Notes: generated by a model from the letters alone, not told the origin. DNA of 64,000 nucleotides from Akkermansiaceae bacterium (GCA_018402445.1 JAGYIT010000016.1:180452-244451); one strand, 5' to 3'. Counted from the stretch's first letter, positions 8,334 to 22,523 are shown. Numbers and translations: made by a program.

Positions 8334-9071
8334 ATGTCGGATATGATCTATTACATGAGATTTATCAAAACCCTGCTCTGCTGCGCCGCCCTCGCCTCGC
8401 CCCTCTCGGCACAAGGGCTAGATGCGGACGCCATCCTAGCGAGCGCACGCCTAGCCGCCACCCTTACCCAGATCGATGAGGGACTGGAGGGCACTCTTAC
8501 CCAGGGTAAGACGCGCATACCCATCACCCTCTTTCTGCGCGGCAAGAATATCCAGTTCCAGTTCATCGAGAACGGCAAGCAGCGCGTTTTTCACATGCGT
8601 CTTGCCGATGACTCCTACCAACTCTTCGAGATCATCAACGGCAAAACCCTAAATTTTCCCGCCGCAAAACTCGTCGAGCCCATCGCCGGAACCGACCTCA
8701 CCTACGAGGATCTCGCCCTGCGCTTTTTCTATTGGCCCAATCCTAAACTCGAAGGCACCGAGGACGTCGGCAGACAAAGCTGCTACCGCTTACGCCTCAA
8801 CAAGCCTGAGAATGCCCCAGGCCGCTACCAAGGCGTTTATGTATGGGTTCATGCGAAATACGGAGCATTCATGCGCATCCGCGGCCACGACGCCAACGGC
8901 GGCCTCGTCAAGGAGTTCCAGGTCGAGAAGGTCATGAACGTCTCCAAGGACGTCTGGGTACTCGAAAAAATGCAGGTCGCCACGCACGATCCCAAAACTG
9001 ACCGCCGGGTCTCCATAACGGATGTAATTTTCAAAAAGCCCTCCGGCAAGGCGCTCAAGGGACTGCGGTAA
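8334..9071 (+). CDS. Outer-membrane lipoprotein-sorting-like (LolA-fold) protein
   Basis: This 245-residue protein has an N-terminal signal peptide (FIKTLLCCAALASPLSAQG) and a mature part dominated by beta-strand patterns, including YRLRLNKPEN and VYVWVHAKYG. This pattern is typical of periplasmic LolA-like proteins. AAAGG sits five bases before the ATG at 8334, which supports that start; an internal ATG at 8355 gives a shorter, equally normal signal peptide. A role in carrying lipids or lipoproteins is family-level inference. Confidence 0.7.
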   Translation: MSDMIYYMRFIKTLLCCAALASPLSAQGLDADAILASARLAATLTQIDEGLEGTLTQGKTRIPITLFLRGKNIQFQFIENGKQRVFHMRLADDSYQLFEIINGKTLNFPAAKLVEPIAGTDLTYEDLALRFFYWPNPKLEGTEDVGRQSCYRLRLNKPENAPGRYQGVYVWVHAKYGAFMRIRGHDANGGLVKEFQVEKVMNVSKDVWVLEKMQVATHDPKTDRRVSITDVIFKKPSGKALKGLR

Positions 9072-9220
9072 ACAAGTTCAAAATCCCCAATTCAGAGAGT
9101 AGCTAATCCTCGATAATGCATTACAAAAAACTGCCTCCCCGGCGATAATAATCCACCCCGCCTAAGGCATAATTCCTGCTTGTTCAACGCCTCCCCCTGT
9201 TCTTTATTCCCGCCCTTCCC

Positions 9221-13885
<4,665 letters not shown>

Positions 13886-13970
13886 TCCCATGTCAGTAGA
13901 TTGCGTCTGCCGACATGCCAACCTTGTGAGACGTTATCCTCAAGTTATGCGATATTAAATGCTGTTGGTA

Positions 13971-14711
13971 TTAGACCTTGCGCAGTGGGAAAATTGTAAC
14001 ATCCACCGCAGTTGCGGTGAGGAGCGATACGGGCGGGCATTTAGGTTCGGGAAAACCATTGAGGGCGAAGGGCGTGGTAGAGTATTTCCCCAACGGTATG
14101 GGCTCGATGAGGTAGGGTGCGTGGTGGACGCGGCCGATGTGGAGGCTTCCCTCCGCATCGGCGGAGAAGAGGAGATAGCGCTCGACGAGGAACCACTCGA
14201 GCGAGCTAGTAGGCGCGGGCTGCGGTTTTTTCGGGAGTGAGTAGGTGAACTCGGCGGCAGACAATGGTGAGGCTTTGCGGCGGCTGCGGAAGTTTACCAC
14301 CCCGCCCTCAACGGACGACGACATCGCGGCGTGCTCGTAAGGGAGATTGAAAGCGCGACGGGCGATCTCGACGGCGAGCGGTTGGTTGCAATCGAGGGAG
14401 AAGAACCATACACCGGGGTTGCCCGCGTCGTCGTGGACATAAGTACGTAAGTTCAGCTCGTGAAACCAGGACAGCCATGGCAGCGGTGGTAACCCAACGG
14501 GGCGAATTCGCTCCATGAAAAACGGGACGACGCCCAGGTAGGCTTTGCCTTGGAAAGTATCGACATGGAGACCTGGAGGCAGACGGGCGGCAATCAGTTC
14601 GGGCTCAGCTTCCCAATGAAAGAACCCAAGGCCGCCCCAGCGCTGTTTCATGACGGGGAAACCGGGAGGGCGGTTACGGAGGTCTAGGCGCTGTTGATCA
14701 GTGGGAGGCAT
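13971..14711 (-). CDS. DUF2071 (YqjF-like) protein
   Basis: This 246-residue protein contains WGGLGFFHWEAEPELIAARL near the N terminus and a later NLRTYVHDDAGNPGVWFFSL block, the landmarks of DUF2071. The fold is related to acetoacetate-decarboxylase-like beta-barrels, and the biochemical role is unknown. It is convergent with gltB and read in the same direction as the polyketide synthase pair upstream, so it may be co-transcribed with it across a 68-base spacer containing a CGAATAAACGCGAATG-type repeat. Confidence 0.8.
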   Translation of the reverse strand: MPPTDQQRLDLRNRPPGFPVMKQRWGGLGFFHWEAEPELIAARLPPGLHVDTFQGKAYLGVVPFFMERIRPVGLPPLPWLSWFHELNLRTYVHDDAGNPGVWFFSLDCNQPLAVEIARRAFNLPYEHAAMSSSVEGGVVNFRSRRKASPLSAAEFTYSLPKKPQPAPTSSLEWFLVERYLLFSADAEGSLHIGRVHHAPYLIEPIPLGKYSTTPFALNGFPEPKCPPVSLLTATAVDVTIFPLRKV

Positions 14712-14779
14712 GTTTTTAACCGCGAATAAACGCGAATGAGGAGGGAAATTCTAGTCTCTGGCTTCTGCATTCTAGTGTC

Positions 14780-15805
14780 TCAAGCGAGCGCACATGAGTG
14801 CGCTGCGAAGCCGGCGCCAAAGGCGGTTAACCAGAGCGGCTCGGGATGGGGGTGGGTGCGGAGGCGTTCCTCGAGGGCGAAGAGGAGGGAGGGGCTCGAC
14901 ATGTTGCCGTGACGGCGCAGGACTTCTCGGGTTTCGGTGAGGTAGAAATCGGGAAGTGCTGTCTCAATGGCCTCGATGACATCCCGCCCGCCGGAGTGGG
15001 CGAGGATCTGGGCGGGCTTTTCAGGTAGCCTTTCGTAAAGTGTGGCAACGGCCTTGGCGGCGAGCGCGGGGACGCTGCGGTGGAGCTGGTTCTTGAGTTT
15101 CCCCGCGGAGTTGACAAAGCGGATTTTCTCGCGATCTGCCGGGACATGGTGGGTGTCGAAGGAATGGAATCTACGGCAACCCTCGTAGGTGGGTTTTCCG
15201 GTAAGGATGGCGGCGGCGGCGCCATCGCCGAAGAGGCATAGGGAGATGAGGACGCCGGGGTCGTTATCGATGTAAAAGGCGGCGGAGGAAATCTCCACGG
15301 CGACAACGGCGACCGTTTGGGACGGGTTAGCGGCAAGGTATCCCTGGGCGGCGCGCAGGGTGGGGACGGCAGCGCCGCAGCCGAGGCCGACGAGATCGCA
15401 GAGGTAGGCATCAGGGCGCAGGCCGAGGGTTTCCGCCACGTGGCTGGACGGACCTGGGCATAAGTAGCCGGTGCAGGTGCAGAGGAAAAGAGCGTCGAGT
15501 TGCGCGGCGGCGAGGCCAGATTTTTCCAAGGCTTTGGCAAGGGCTTCGGACGCGAGGGCGGGGGCATGGGTCTCGAAGGAGCGGTTGAGCTCTTGCACGT
15601 CCAGCCGGAACACCGGGGCGAGATCGGCGGCGGTGAATTGGCGGGATTCGATGCCGGAACTGCCGTTTGTGAGGATTTTTTCCAGCAGGGAAACGGAGCG
15701 AGGTTTCAGCGCGCCGAAGTCCGGGTGGGTCTGGAGAGCCAGCCACGTTTCCGCTTGGGTGAATCTGTAGGGCGGGTTGGCGGTGGCGAGAGCTGAAAGG
15801 AACAT
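14780..15805 (-). CDS. Type III polyketide synthase (chalcone/stilbene synthase-like)
   Basis: This 341-residue protein from the ATG at 15805 has the complete catalytic triad: Cys143 in DLVGLGCGAAVP, His270 in ILAHSGG, and Asn301 in RRHGNMSSPS. That triad and the length fit an active homodimeric type III PKS, which extends an acyl-CoA starter with malonyl-CoA, often to alkylresorcinols or alkylpyrones in bacteria. A frame open upstream to 15886 is rejected because it translates intergenic AT-rich repeats. The FAD-dependent oxidoreductase just upstream is a common partner. Confidence 0.9.
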   Translation of the reverse strand: MFLSALATANPPYRFTQAETWLALQTHPDFGALKPRSVSLLEKILTNGSSGIESRQFTAADLAPVFRLDVQELNRSFETHAPALASEALAKALEKSGLAAAQLDALFLCTCTGYLCPGPSSHVAETLGLRPDAYLCDLVGLGCGAAVPTLRAAQGYLAANPSQTVAVVAVEISSAAFYIDNDPGVLISLCLFGDGAAAAILTGKPTYEGCRRFHSFDTHHVPADREKIRFVNSAGKLKNQLHRSVPALAAKAVATLYERLPEKPAQILAHSGGRDVIEAIETALPDFYLTETREVLRRHGNMSSPSLLFALEERLRTHPHPEPLWLTAFGAGFAAHSCALA

Positions 15806-15907
15806 TGAGTATTGGGAATTGATGATTGGGGATAGGGGATTGGGCCCAAGGCGCGCGGATGGGTAATGGATTCGTGCCCTTTCCAATCAACGATAATCAA
15901 TAATTAA

Positions 15908-16909
15908 TCAGCGAAGCAGGGTGAGAAGCGGGCGGAGAGGAGCGTGTTTGAGGAGAGGCTTTGCAACGGTGTGGAAGAGCAGCGGGTGGAGAAGTTTGGC
16001 GGAGGTGAGGCGTTTTCCAAAGCGCTTGGCGAGTTGGAGCTGGATGGATTCACAAACTTCCGACCACGTTCGGGTGCCGTTTGCGTAGGCGATAAGATGG
16101 GGGAGGGCGGTCTCGGCAGATTGGAAAGCCATGGTCATGCCGTTGCCCGTAAAGGGAGGGATGATGGCGTGGGAATCGCCGAGCGAGAGCACGCCGCGCG
16201 TGGGGCTTTGCAGTCCGAGCGCGAAACCCGCGACGGCGGTGAACGATCCCTCGCGCCACTCCGCCGCCGCAATGCGTTGCGAGAGTTCGGTGTTGCCATT
16301 ATCCGAAAGGTAAGCAGGCATTAGATCCGAATGGCGGGCACTGATCGATTTATTAATACGGAACAAACCGCAGACATTGTGCCAACCATCCTCAACCGGC
16401 GTAACGCCGAGGTATCCCCGCGGGCCACCGTGCATTTCCAATTGTGCCTTCGGGCTGATGCCGCGCACGTGCGCCTTGAGACCGATCCACCCGCCCTTCG
16501 CAAGTTTACGACCTGCCGTCCAGACCTCGCCGGCGGCGTTGGGGTTCATTTTGCGGCGTGAGCCGTCGTGGAGATCGACGCCGAGTATCGTAGCGGTTTT
16601 TTGGAGGCGGTCGTCGAGCAGGTGGCGGGAAATGGCGAGGGCGGGAGCAGGAAGAATATTGTCGCGGAGGTGATCGTTTCCAGAAAACCACGCGACGCTG
16701 CGGTGACGGTGGGAGTCGGCGAGGGAGTCGGCGATGCCGAGGGTTTCCAAGGTTTCCTGTGAGACTCCGGAGATGAATTCGCCGCAGACGCGGTGGCGCG
16801 GATAACTACCCGCCTCGTGGAGCGAGACTGTTACGCCATTGATCCGGAGAGCGATGGCGAGGGAAAGACCGGTGAGTCCACCTCCGGAGATAATGATCGT
16901 TTTACTCAA
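15908..16909 (-). CDS. FAD-dependent oxidoreductase (geranylgeranyl-reductase/monooxygenase-like)
   Basis: No ATG is available. The best start is TTG at 16909, giving MSKTIIISGGGLTGLSLAIA and 333 residues; another TTG lies at 16918. The N-terminal GGGLTG is the FAD dinucleotide-binding motif. RHRVCGEFIS and LSLGDSHAIIPPFTGNGM (the GD motif) match the p-hydroxybenzoate-hydroxylase-like superfamily. It stands 102 bases upstream of the type III PKS on the same strand, so it probably oxidises or reduces the PKS product. The substrate is unknown. Confidence 0.82.
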   Translation of the reverse strand: MSKTIIISGGGLTGLSLAIALRINGVTVSLHEAGSYPRHRVCGEFISGVSQETLETLGIADSLADSHRHRSVAWFSGNDHLRDNILPAPALAISRHLLDDRLQKTATILGVDLHDGSRRKMNPNAAGEVWTAGRKLAKGGWIGLKAHVRGISPKAQLEMHGGPRGYLGVTPVEDGWHNVCGLFRINKSISARHSDLMPAYLSDNGNTELSQRIAAAEWREGSFTAVAGFALGLQSPTRGVLSLGDSHAIIPPFTGNGMTMAFQSAETALPHLIAYANGTRTWSEVCESIQLQLAKRFGKRLTSAKLLHPLLFHTVAKPLLKHAPLRPLLTLLR

Positions 16910-17151
16910 GCCATACAACGTAACACGGGGATGGGAGGACGCTATGAGTAAAAACTGACATAGGCATGCGCTCCCTCGCTGAAGAGAAATCGGAACTACA
17001 GAACCACCGTTGTCCTACAGAACCATCACGACGCTTCCCAAGACTACATTTGTAGGCCTTCGGGTCGTCGCAATAAATGAAGATTACGATTTTTTTGCGA
17101 GAAGTTGATATTTCCGGGTTGACCCGGTCGGAATCGGCGCGTCACTAGCAG

Positions 17152-17514
17152 ATGGCAAAAAATGTTTTGGGAAGTGATCTGGAAGCATGTTCATTGGATC
17201 CCAAAACTGGTTTTTTCCGTGACGGTTGCTGCCACACATCAAAGGAAGACGCCGGCATGCATACAGTGTGTGCGGTGATGACGGAGGATTTCCTGATCTA
17301 TGGTCGCTCCATGGGAAACGACCTCATTACCCCGAGACCGGAATTTGATTTCCCAGGTTTGAAGGCGGGTGACCGCTGGTGCGTGTGCCTAGGACGGTGG
17401 GTCGAGGCTCTTGAGGTCGGGTTCGCCCCTCCCCTGTGCCTAGAGGCTACGCACGCTTCCGTTTCGGAATTTATCGATCGTGATACGCTGCAAGCGCACA
17501 CATGGAATGGCTAA
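17152..17514 (+). CDS. DUF2237 family protein
   Basis: This 120-residue protein starts MAKNVLGSDLEACSLDPKTG and contains FFRDGCCHTSKEDAGMHTVC and GDRWCVCLGRW. These are the fixed blocks of DUF2237, a compact conserved family of unknown function with several invariant Cys residues. The upstream 242 bases (16910-17151) show no gene. It converges on argG. Confidence 0.88.
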   Translation: MAKNVLGSDLEACSLDPKTGFFRDGCCHTSKEDAGMHTVCAVMTEDFLIYGRSMGNDLITPRPEFDFPGLKAGDRWCVCLGRWVEALEVGFAPPLCLEATHASVSEFIDRDTLQAHTWNG

Positions 17515-17647
17515 AAATCCCGATGATCCGCCGTGTGCTGGGGTGGGCGGCGAACTTCAGCGGCGGAAATGTCGGTGCGTGATCCATGCCGGAAGCGATG
17601 GAGGCGGGGGCGTTTCATTGGCATTCCGCACGATCGCGGCGCGGGAA

Positions 17648-18928
17648 TCAACCCTGGTTCGCCACTGCCCGCAGGCGCAGGGCGTTGAGGGCGATGAAAC
17701 CGGTGGCGTCGTCCTGGTTGTAGGCCTGTTCCTGGCCTCCTTCCATGGTAGCGATGGCCTCGGAATACATACTGTGCGGCGAGCGGCGGCCTGCCTGCAT
17801 GACGTTGCCCTTGTAGAGCTTCATCCGGACTTCGCCAGAGACCTTTTTCTGCGTCTCGGTTACGAGCGCCTGGATCGCCTCGCGCTCCGGGGCGAACCAG
17901 AAACCGTTATAGACGAGCTGCGCGTATTTCGGAATCAGGGAGTCGCGAATGTGCATGGCCTCGCGATCCACGACGAGCGTTTCCAGGTCGCGGTGCGCCG
18001 CCAGCAGGATGGTGCCGCCGGGGGTTTCATAGATGCCGCGCGATTTCATGCCAACGAAACGATTCTCCACGATGTCCACCCGGCCGATGCCGTTGCGCCC
18101 GCCGAGGAGATTGAGGACGCGCATGATGCCGTAGGGGGAGAGGAGGGCATAGCCGTCCTGTTGGCCGGTGGCGGTCACGTCGCCGAGTTCGGAAAGGAGG
18201 GCGTCGAGGTTGTCGTGCTTGAGGCCGATGGCGTTGCCCTTTTCGAAAAGGATCTGGATGTATTCCGCAGCGTCGGGCGCTTGCTCGGGGGAGACGGAGA
18301 GGACATACATGTCGCGATCCGCCTCGCCGGTGGCGTCGTACCAAGGGTCTTCCATAGCGCCGGCCTCGAAGGAGATGTGGAGGAGATTGCGGTCCATGGA
18401 GTAGGGCTTTTTCATGGAGGCCTTGATGGGGATGTTGTTCGCCTCGGCGTAGGCGATCATTTCCGCGCGGCCGGGGAACTGCTTGCGGAACTCCGCGTCG
18501 CGCCACGGGGCGATGCATTTCACGTTCGGCGCGAGGGCGGCGGCGGAGAGCTCGAAGCGCACCTGGTCGTTGCCTTTCCCAGTCGCGCCGTGGGCGATGG
18601 CGTCCGCGCCCTCCGCGAGGGCGATCTTGATCATGTCCGCGGTGATGCAGGGACGGGCGATGGAGGTGCCGAGCAGGTAGCGCCCCTCGTAGGTTGCGCC
18701 CGCCTGGATCATCGGGAAAATGTAGTTCGCCGCGAAGTCCTCCTTGAGGTCGCCGATGAAGCATTTGGATGCGCCGGTGGAGAGGGCTTTCGCCTCAAGG
18801 CCGTCGAGTTCGTCGCCTTGGCCAACATCGGCGCAATACGCGATGATCTCCGCGTTGTACTTTTCCTTGAGCCAGAGGAGTAGAACGGAGGTATCAAGGC
18901 CTCCGGAGTATGCGACGACGATTTTCAT
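17648..18928 (-). CDS. argG: Argininosuccinate synthase
   Basis: This 426-residue protein starts [15 protein letters not shown] with the PP-loop SGGLDTS that binds [15 protein letters not shown] and the later YDATGEAD block are typical. It joins citrulline and aspartate to argininosuccinate in arginine synthesis. The ATG at 18928 is chosen; a TTG three codons upstream is also in frame. There is no Shine-Dalgarno: the start is preceded directly by the shared AT-rich leader. No other arginine gene is nearby. Confidence 0.96.
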   Translation of the reverse strand: MKIVVAYSGGLDTSVLLLWLKEKYNAEIIAYCADVGQGDELDGLEAKALSTGASKCFIGDLKEDFAANYIFPMIQAGATYEGRYLLGTSIARPCITADMIKIALAEGADAIAHGATGKGNDQVRFELSAAALAPNVKCIAPWRDAEFRKQFPGRAEMIAYAEANNIPIKASMKKPYSMDRNLLHISFEAGAMEDPWYDATGEADRDMYVLSVSPEQAPDAAEYIQILFEKGNAIGLKHDNLDALLSELGDVTATGQQDGYALLSPYGIMRVLNLLGGRNGIGRVDIVENRFVGMKSRGIYETPGGTILLAAHRDLETLVVDREAMHIRDSLIPKYAQLVYNGFWFAPEREAIQALVTETQKKVSGEVRMKLYKGNVMQAGRRSPHSMYSEAIATMEGGQEQAYNQDDATGFIALNALRLRAVANQG

Positions 18929-18931
18929 AAG

Positions 18932-18966
18932 ATTCAAATTTCAAATTTCCACTCTCAAGGAAGAGG
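18932..18966 (-). promoter_or_regulatory. AT-rich shared leader element (copy upstream of argG)
   Basis: Read on the minus strand it goes CCTCTTCCTTGAGAG, then GGAAATTTGAAATTTGAAT, ending three bases before the argG ATG. Same motif order as the copies at 5610, 38691 and 41809. Confidence 0.55.
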
Positions 18967-19091
18967 GGTTGCGGGCGGGAAGGTAGGGGACAGGACGGGG
19001 GAGAAAAGGGGAATCTGCGCGGGCGGGCGCGAAAAATCCGAAAAAATCCGCGGGGATTTGCGCTCGCTATCAGGGCGCCTTTTCCCGCAGG

Positions 19092-19244
19092 ATGCCCCGC
19101 ATGAAGAATTTCCTGCTCCTGCTGCTGACCCTCATTGTCCTGATCGCGGTGGTTGGTGGCGGCGGCGCGCTCTTCTACCTCGCGAAGACTTCGGAAATGA
19201 CCCGTGCAACGGCCACCCCGCCGCCTTCCTCACCGGGAAACTGA
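19092..19244 (+). CDS. Small single-span membrane protein
   Basis: This 50-residue frame starts at the ATG at 19092 (MPRMKNFLLLLLTLIVLI), or three codons later at MKNF. One long hydrophobic helix (about residues 5-28, with a run of four Gly) is followed by a short polar Thr/Pro/Ser tail ending at TGA 19242. CGCAGG precedes the ATG closely. It lies between the divergent argG leader and the convergent HscB-like gene. The strong hydrophobic segment and clean start support a real gene; the function is unknown. Confidence 0.6.
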   Translation: MPRMKNFLLLLLTLIVLIAVVGGGGALFYLAKTSEMTRATATPPPSSPGN

Positions 19245-19251
19245 GGGCCGC

Positions 19252-19785
19252 TCACAGCAGCCGCCCGTAAAGCGACCTCATCGCGCCGCGCCATTTCTCA
19301 AGAAACACGAGATCCCGCATTACCTTAGCAGCGTCGGATTCGCCGTTCTCGATGGCAGGGAAAATAGCTTCGCGATCCGCGATCCCCGCCTCGATCTCCG
19401 CCAGCAAAGCCTTCACTTTTTCCCTCGCACCTATCCGCCGCACCTCGGCCATGCCCTTCGCAAGCGCCGATTGGGCGTCGCCAGCCGACTTGATCGCCGC
19501 CTCCGCTTCCGCGCCCGTTTCCGCCACTTTCTGGAAAAAATCCACCAACTCCCCTGCGATCGTCCCCCGTGGATCCGTGTCCACGCCTTTGACCCGCAAC
19601 CATTCGCGCAGCCGTTTCACCGGGCTTTCCAAAGCATCCCGCGCCTCCCGCAACGCTGCGAATTCCGCCTCATCCCCACCCCCGTCCGGATGCGAATCCG
19701 CCGCCCGCGCCCTGAACGCCTCGCGGATCTCTTCGGAGCGAAATACCAACCGCAGTTCCAGGCCGAGACTCTCGAACGCATTCAT
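19252..19785 (-). CDS. hscB: J-domain co-chaperone, HscB-like
   Basis: From the ATG at 19785 the protein has 177 residues, close to the 171 of E. coli HscB. It has an N-terminal J domain with His-Pro-Asp at 32-34 (DSHPDGGGD) and a C-terminal helical bundle with many Glu and Lys. HscB guides the IscU scaffold to the HscA chaperone in Fe-S assembly. The IscA-like gene immediately upstream on the same strand supports this reading over a generic DnaJ-like protein. The sequence is divergent, so the symbol is tentative. Confidence 0.65.
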   Translation of the reverse strand: MNAFESLGLELRLVFRSEEIREAFRARAADSHPDGGGDEAEFAALREARDALESPVKRLREWLRVKGVDTDPRGTIAGELVDFFQKVAETGAEAEAAIKSAGDAQSALAKGMAEVRRIGAREKVKALLAEIEAGIADREAIFPAIENGESDAAKVMRDLVFLEKWRGAMRSLYGRLL

Positions 19786-19867
19786 AAGAAATGAAAGTCC
19801 GACACAACCCCGGCTCCGCATCCCCTCCGCGACCTCTTCGCCTCTGCGGTAAAAATCTTCATCGGAG

Positions 19868-20188
19868 TCAAGCCGCGAAACTCTCCCCGCACGAGCAGGT
19901 CACCACCGCGTTCGGATTACTGACCTTGAAGCCGCCCTGCTGGAGATCATCGGAAAAATCCAGTTCGCTGCCGCTGACGAAAAGCGCGCTCTTGGGATCG
20001 ATCACCACGTTCACCCCGTTGCTCGGCACCAGGATGTCCCGGTCGCGCGGCCCGTCCACCAGATCCATCTTGTATTGCAACCCGGAGCAGCCTCCGCCGA
20101 TCACCGCGATCCGCAACGCACCATCCGCCCTGCCCTGCTTTTCTAGCAGGCCTCCCAGATGCCGCGCCGCGCAATCCAGCACTTTCAC
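19868..20188 (-). CDS. iscA: IscA/HesB-type iron-sulfur carrier
   Basis: Taking the GTG at 20188 gives 106 residues, with the three cluster-binding cysteines at 34 (GGGCSGLQY), 98 and 100 (TCSCGESF). The spacing agrees with E. coli IscA (35, 99, 101), which is the reason for choosing this start; a frame open to 20404 adds residues without family similarity. A-type carriers pass Fe-S clusters to target proteins. The HscB-like gene follows 82 bases downstream. Confidence 0.82.
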   Translation of the reverse strand: MKVLDCAARHLGGLLEKQGRADGALRIAVIGGGCSGLQYKMDLVDGPRDRDILVPSNGVNVVIDPKSALFVSGSELDFSDDLQQGGFKVSNPNAVVTCSCGESFAA

Positions 20189-20488
20189 CAGCTTCTCGTT
20201 CCCGATCTTGTAATTCACCGCCGTCAACAGCCGAAAGCTGCGACCGCAGCCGTCCCCCGTCAACTGCGCTCTTTCCTGCCTGTCCGATGAAAAAACCAAC
20301 CGCCGGACCATGTGCATGTCCGCACATGAGGAAAAGAATCCAGGAGAGGGGAAACGATGTGAGTGTTTCCAATCCCCGATGACTTGCATGGAAACCCTCA
20401 ACACCCGTCATTTCCACGTCCGCGTGTTCCGTTCCGCGATTCCCCGAAAAAATCGTGGGATTTGTGGTTCCTGTATCCCCGCTTGAGC

Positions 20489-21817
20489 TCACTCCCCCAT
20501 CGCCTCTGCGCGGCTGATGAGGGCGCGGGCGGCGTCGAGGTTGCGGTTTTCCGAAATCCAGATTCCGGCCAAGGTGCGCATGGCGGCAGCTGTTTCCTTT
20601 TTCGCTTCCTTGGGGAAGGTGCGGATCGCGTTGCGCAGGCGCTCCTCGGCGGCTTTCACCTGGCCTTGAGCGAGGAGTTCCTTGGATGATTCCAAGAGAA
20701 ACGCCGGATCCATATCGGCAGGATTTTCCAGCATCGCCTCGGCCTCGCGGAAAAGCCTTGGAGCGGAATCTTTCTTCCCGGGATCGCGGGAGGCGGCGAT
20801 GGCGAGTTTCATCATCAACTTCGCGTCGTCGGGGTTACGGAAGACTGCTTTTTCCAGAAGAATGCGCGCGGAGCGGAACTCACCGTCGGCGGTGAGTTCG
20901 TCGGCCAGTTCTAGGAATTCCTCGGTCGTTCCGCCGCGTATGCCGAGCAGCTCCGTCGCGTGGCTGCGGGCTTGCGTTAGCTGCCCGTTCTGGCGCAAAT
21001 GTTTCGCGAGCGATTCGTGCGCCAGGGCTTTCCGCGGATGCAGCTCCAGCACCTCGCGCAGCACCTTCACCGCCTCCTCATCCTGCTTGCCGGAGAGCAG
21101 CAGGATGCCCAGCCGGATCTTTAGATCCAGGGAGGACGGCCGCACCTCCACGTGTTTCCGCAGGATGCCGATCGCCTCCTCCAATCTGTTGGATTGCCGG
21201 AAATGATCGCTCGCCGCCCGCGCGATCCCGGCCCAGCCGGGATGCGAATCCATGGCCTCCGAAAAACGCGCGTCGATCCGTGCCGCCGCCTCCTCGTCAC
21301 GGCTGTCGTAGAGGCTTTTCGTGGTTGCCACATAGTAGCGGACAGCCTGCTCGGAATCGGTCGTCAGCTTCTCCAGCAGCTTCCTCGCACGGTCGTCGTC
21401 GCCGCGTTCCCGCGCCGTGCGGATCAGCCGCTCGATGGCGATGTATTCGCCCGGCATGGCTTCGAGGACTTTGGCGTAAATCTCCTCCCGTTTCCTTAGG
21501 GCGAGTGTATCCCCCTTCCCCACGTCCCCGAGGAAATCGCCGTATTCGAGGGCGATGAAAGGCTCATCGGGCCGCGCGGCGACGACCCGCTCGTAGGCTT
21601 CCCGCGCGGCGGCGCGATCATCCTTCTTGCGGGCTGCCGCGATGATCCTCACCAGCGGCATCGCCAGGGGATCGGCCTCGTAGGCTTTCGCGAAACGGGC
21701 GGCAGACGCATCGACCTCCCCGCGCTCCCGCTCGAGGACACCGTATGAAAAGTCCAGCAACGCGCCGCCGTATGAACCGGACAGCGACAGCAGGAAAGGC
21801 AACCACGCTTTGCGCAT
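20489..21817 (-). CDS. Tetratricopeptide repeat protein
   Basis: From the ATG at 21817 the protein has 442 residues: a short hydrophobic N terminus (MRKAWLPFLLSLSGSYGGAL), possibly a signal peptide, then repeated helical pairs with TPR-like patterns such as AAREAYERVVAARPDEPFIA and EEAVKVLREVLELHPRKALA. TPR proteins serve as scaffolds; the partner is unknown. The longer frame up to 22126 runs over the opposite-strand heparinase-like fragment and is rejected. Confidence 0.75.
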   Translation of the reverse strand: MRKAWLPFLLSLSGSYGGALLDFSYGVLERERGEVDASAARFAKAYEADPLAMPLVRIIAAARKKDDRAAAREAYERVVAARPDEPFIALEYGDFLGDVGKGDTLALRKREEIYAKVLEAMPGEYIAIERLIRTARERGDDDRARKLLEKLTTDSEQAVRYYVATTKSLYDSRDEEAAARIDARFSEAMDSHPGWAGIARAASDHFRQSNRLEEAIGILRKHVEVRPSSLDLKIRLGILLLSGKQDEEAVKVLREVLELHPRKALAHESLAKHLRQNGQLTQARSHATELLGIRGGTTEEFLELADELTADGEFRSARILLEKAVFRNPDDAKLMMKLAIAASRDPGKKDSAPRLFREAEAMLENPADMDPAFLLESSKELLAQGQVKAAEERLRNAIRTFPKEAKKETAAAMRTLAGIWISENRNLDAARALISRAEAMGE

Positions 21818-21844
21818 GCCCCTTGTTACACCCCGTTCCTTTTG

Positions 21845-22328
21845 ATGAAAAGCCTCCACACCTTTCTTTTCTCGGCGATCTGCCTGATGCCGCTGCGCGC
21901 ATGACATCAACGGCGCGGCGAGGATCCTTTCCTCAAGCGGCGCGCCCGGAAACGAAACCGTGCTCGACATGACCGCGCCGCTCGGGTTGCCGGAGGGCGC
22001 CACCGCAATTCGGAGTTTCGCTATCGACGGCGATGGTGCCGTCAGGGTCACCGACACCCTCACCGGACTGAGATCAGGCGACACCATCGACTGGCACATG
22101 ATGACCCGCGCGAAGGCGCATGCCACTCAGGAGGGCTACCGACTCTCCATGGACGGAGAGAAACTCGATCTGAAGCTTTCCTCCAACCAAACCACCGGCA
22201 TCTCCGCCACAGACGCCAACCCACCGCCTTCCAGTATTGATGAGGAAAACCCGGGCTTCAATCGCATCTTTTACCACACACGCGCGGGAACCGACGGAAA
22301 AATCTTGATACGTGCCCTGTTCCAATAG
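21845..22328 (+). pseudogene. Heparinase II/III-like C-terminal fragment, frameshifted
   Basis: A signal peptide (MKSLHTFLFSAICLMPLRA) starts at the ATG at 21845 and meets TGA at 21902. In another frame the sequence continues from about 21900 as HDINGAARILSSSGAPGNET to TAG at 22328. Joining them by one base at about 21898-21905 makes a secreted protein of about 160 residues. Its beta-strand pattern (VRVTDTLTGLRSGDTIDWHM, MTRAKAHATQEG) resembles the C-terminal sandwich of heparinase II/III polysaccharide lyases, without the catalytic toroid. It may be a decayed lyase, or a stand-alone domain hit by a sequencing error. Confidence 0.5.
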
Positions 22329-22523
22329 AGGCGCGGAATCCTCCGGTGGCGGACGATTTTCTTTCCTGCGAAAGAAAAAATTTGGTTCTTGCTAAGTATC
22401 TATCTCTGCGGCGACATATTAAGTCGAACGGATTAAAAAATGGTTTGCTCGCTTTTTGTTTGGTCCGTGACGCCAGGATCGGAAAAATCGCTTTAGGAAA
22501 ATTGGCGTCACGAAATAGAACAA

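Noticed and set aside
17480..18883. 467-residue plus-strand frame opposite argG
   Set aside because: Shadow of argG; the protein is Val/Gly/Glu/Asp-biased as expected from the reverse strand.
21818..22126. N-terminal extension of the TPR gene to 22126
   Set aside because: It reads across the opposite-strand heparinase-like fragment; the ATG at 21817 gives a natural hydrophobic N terminus.
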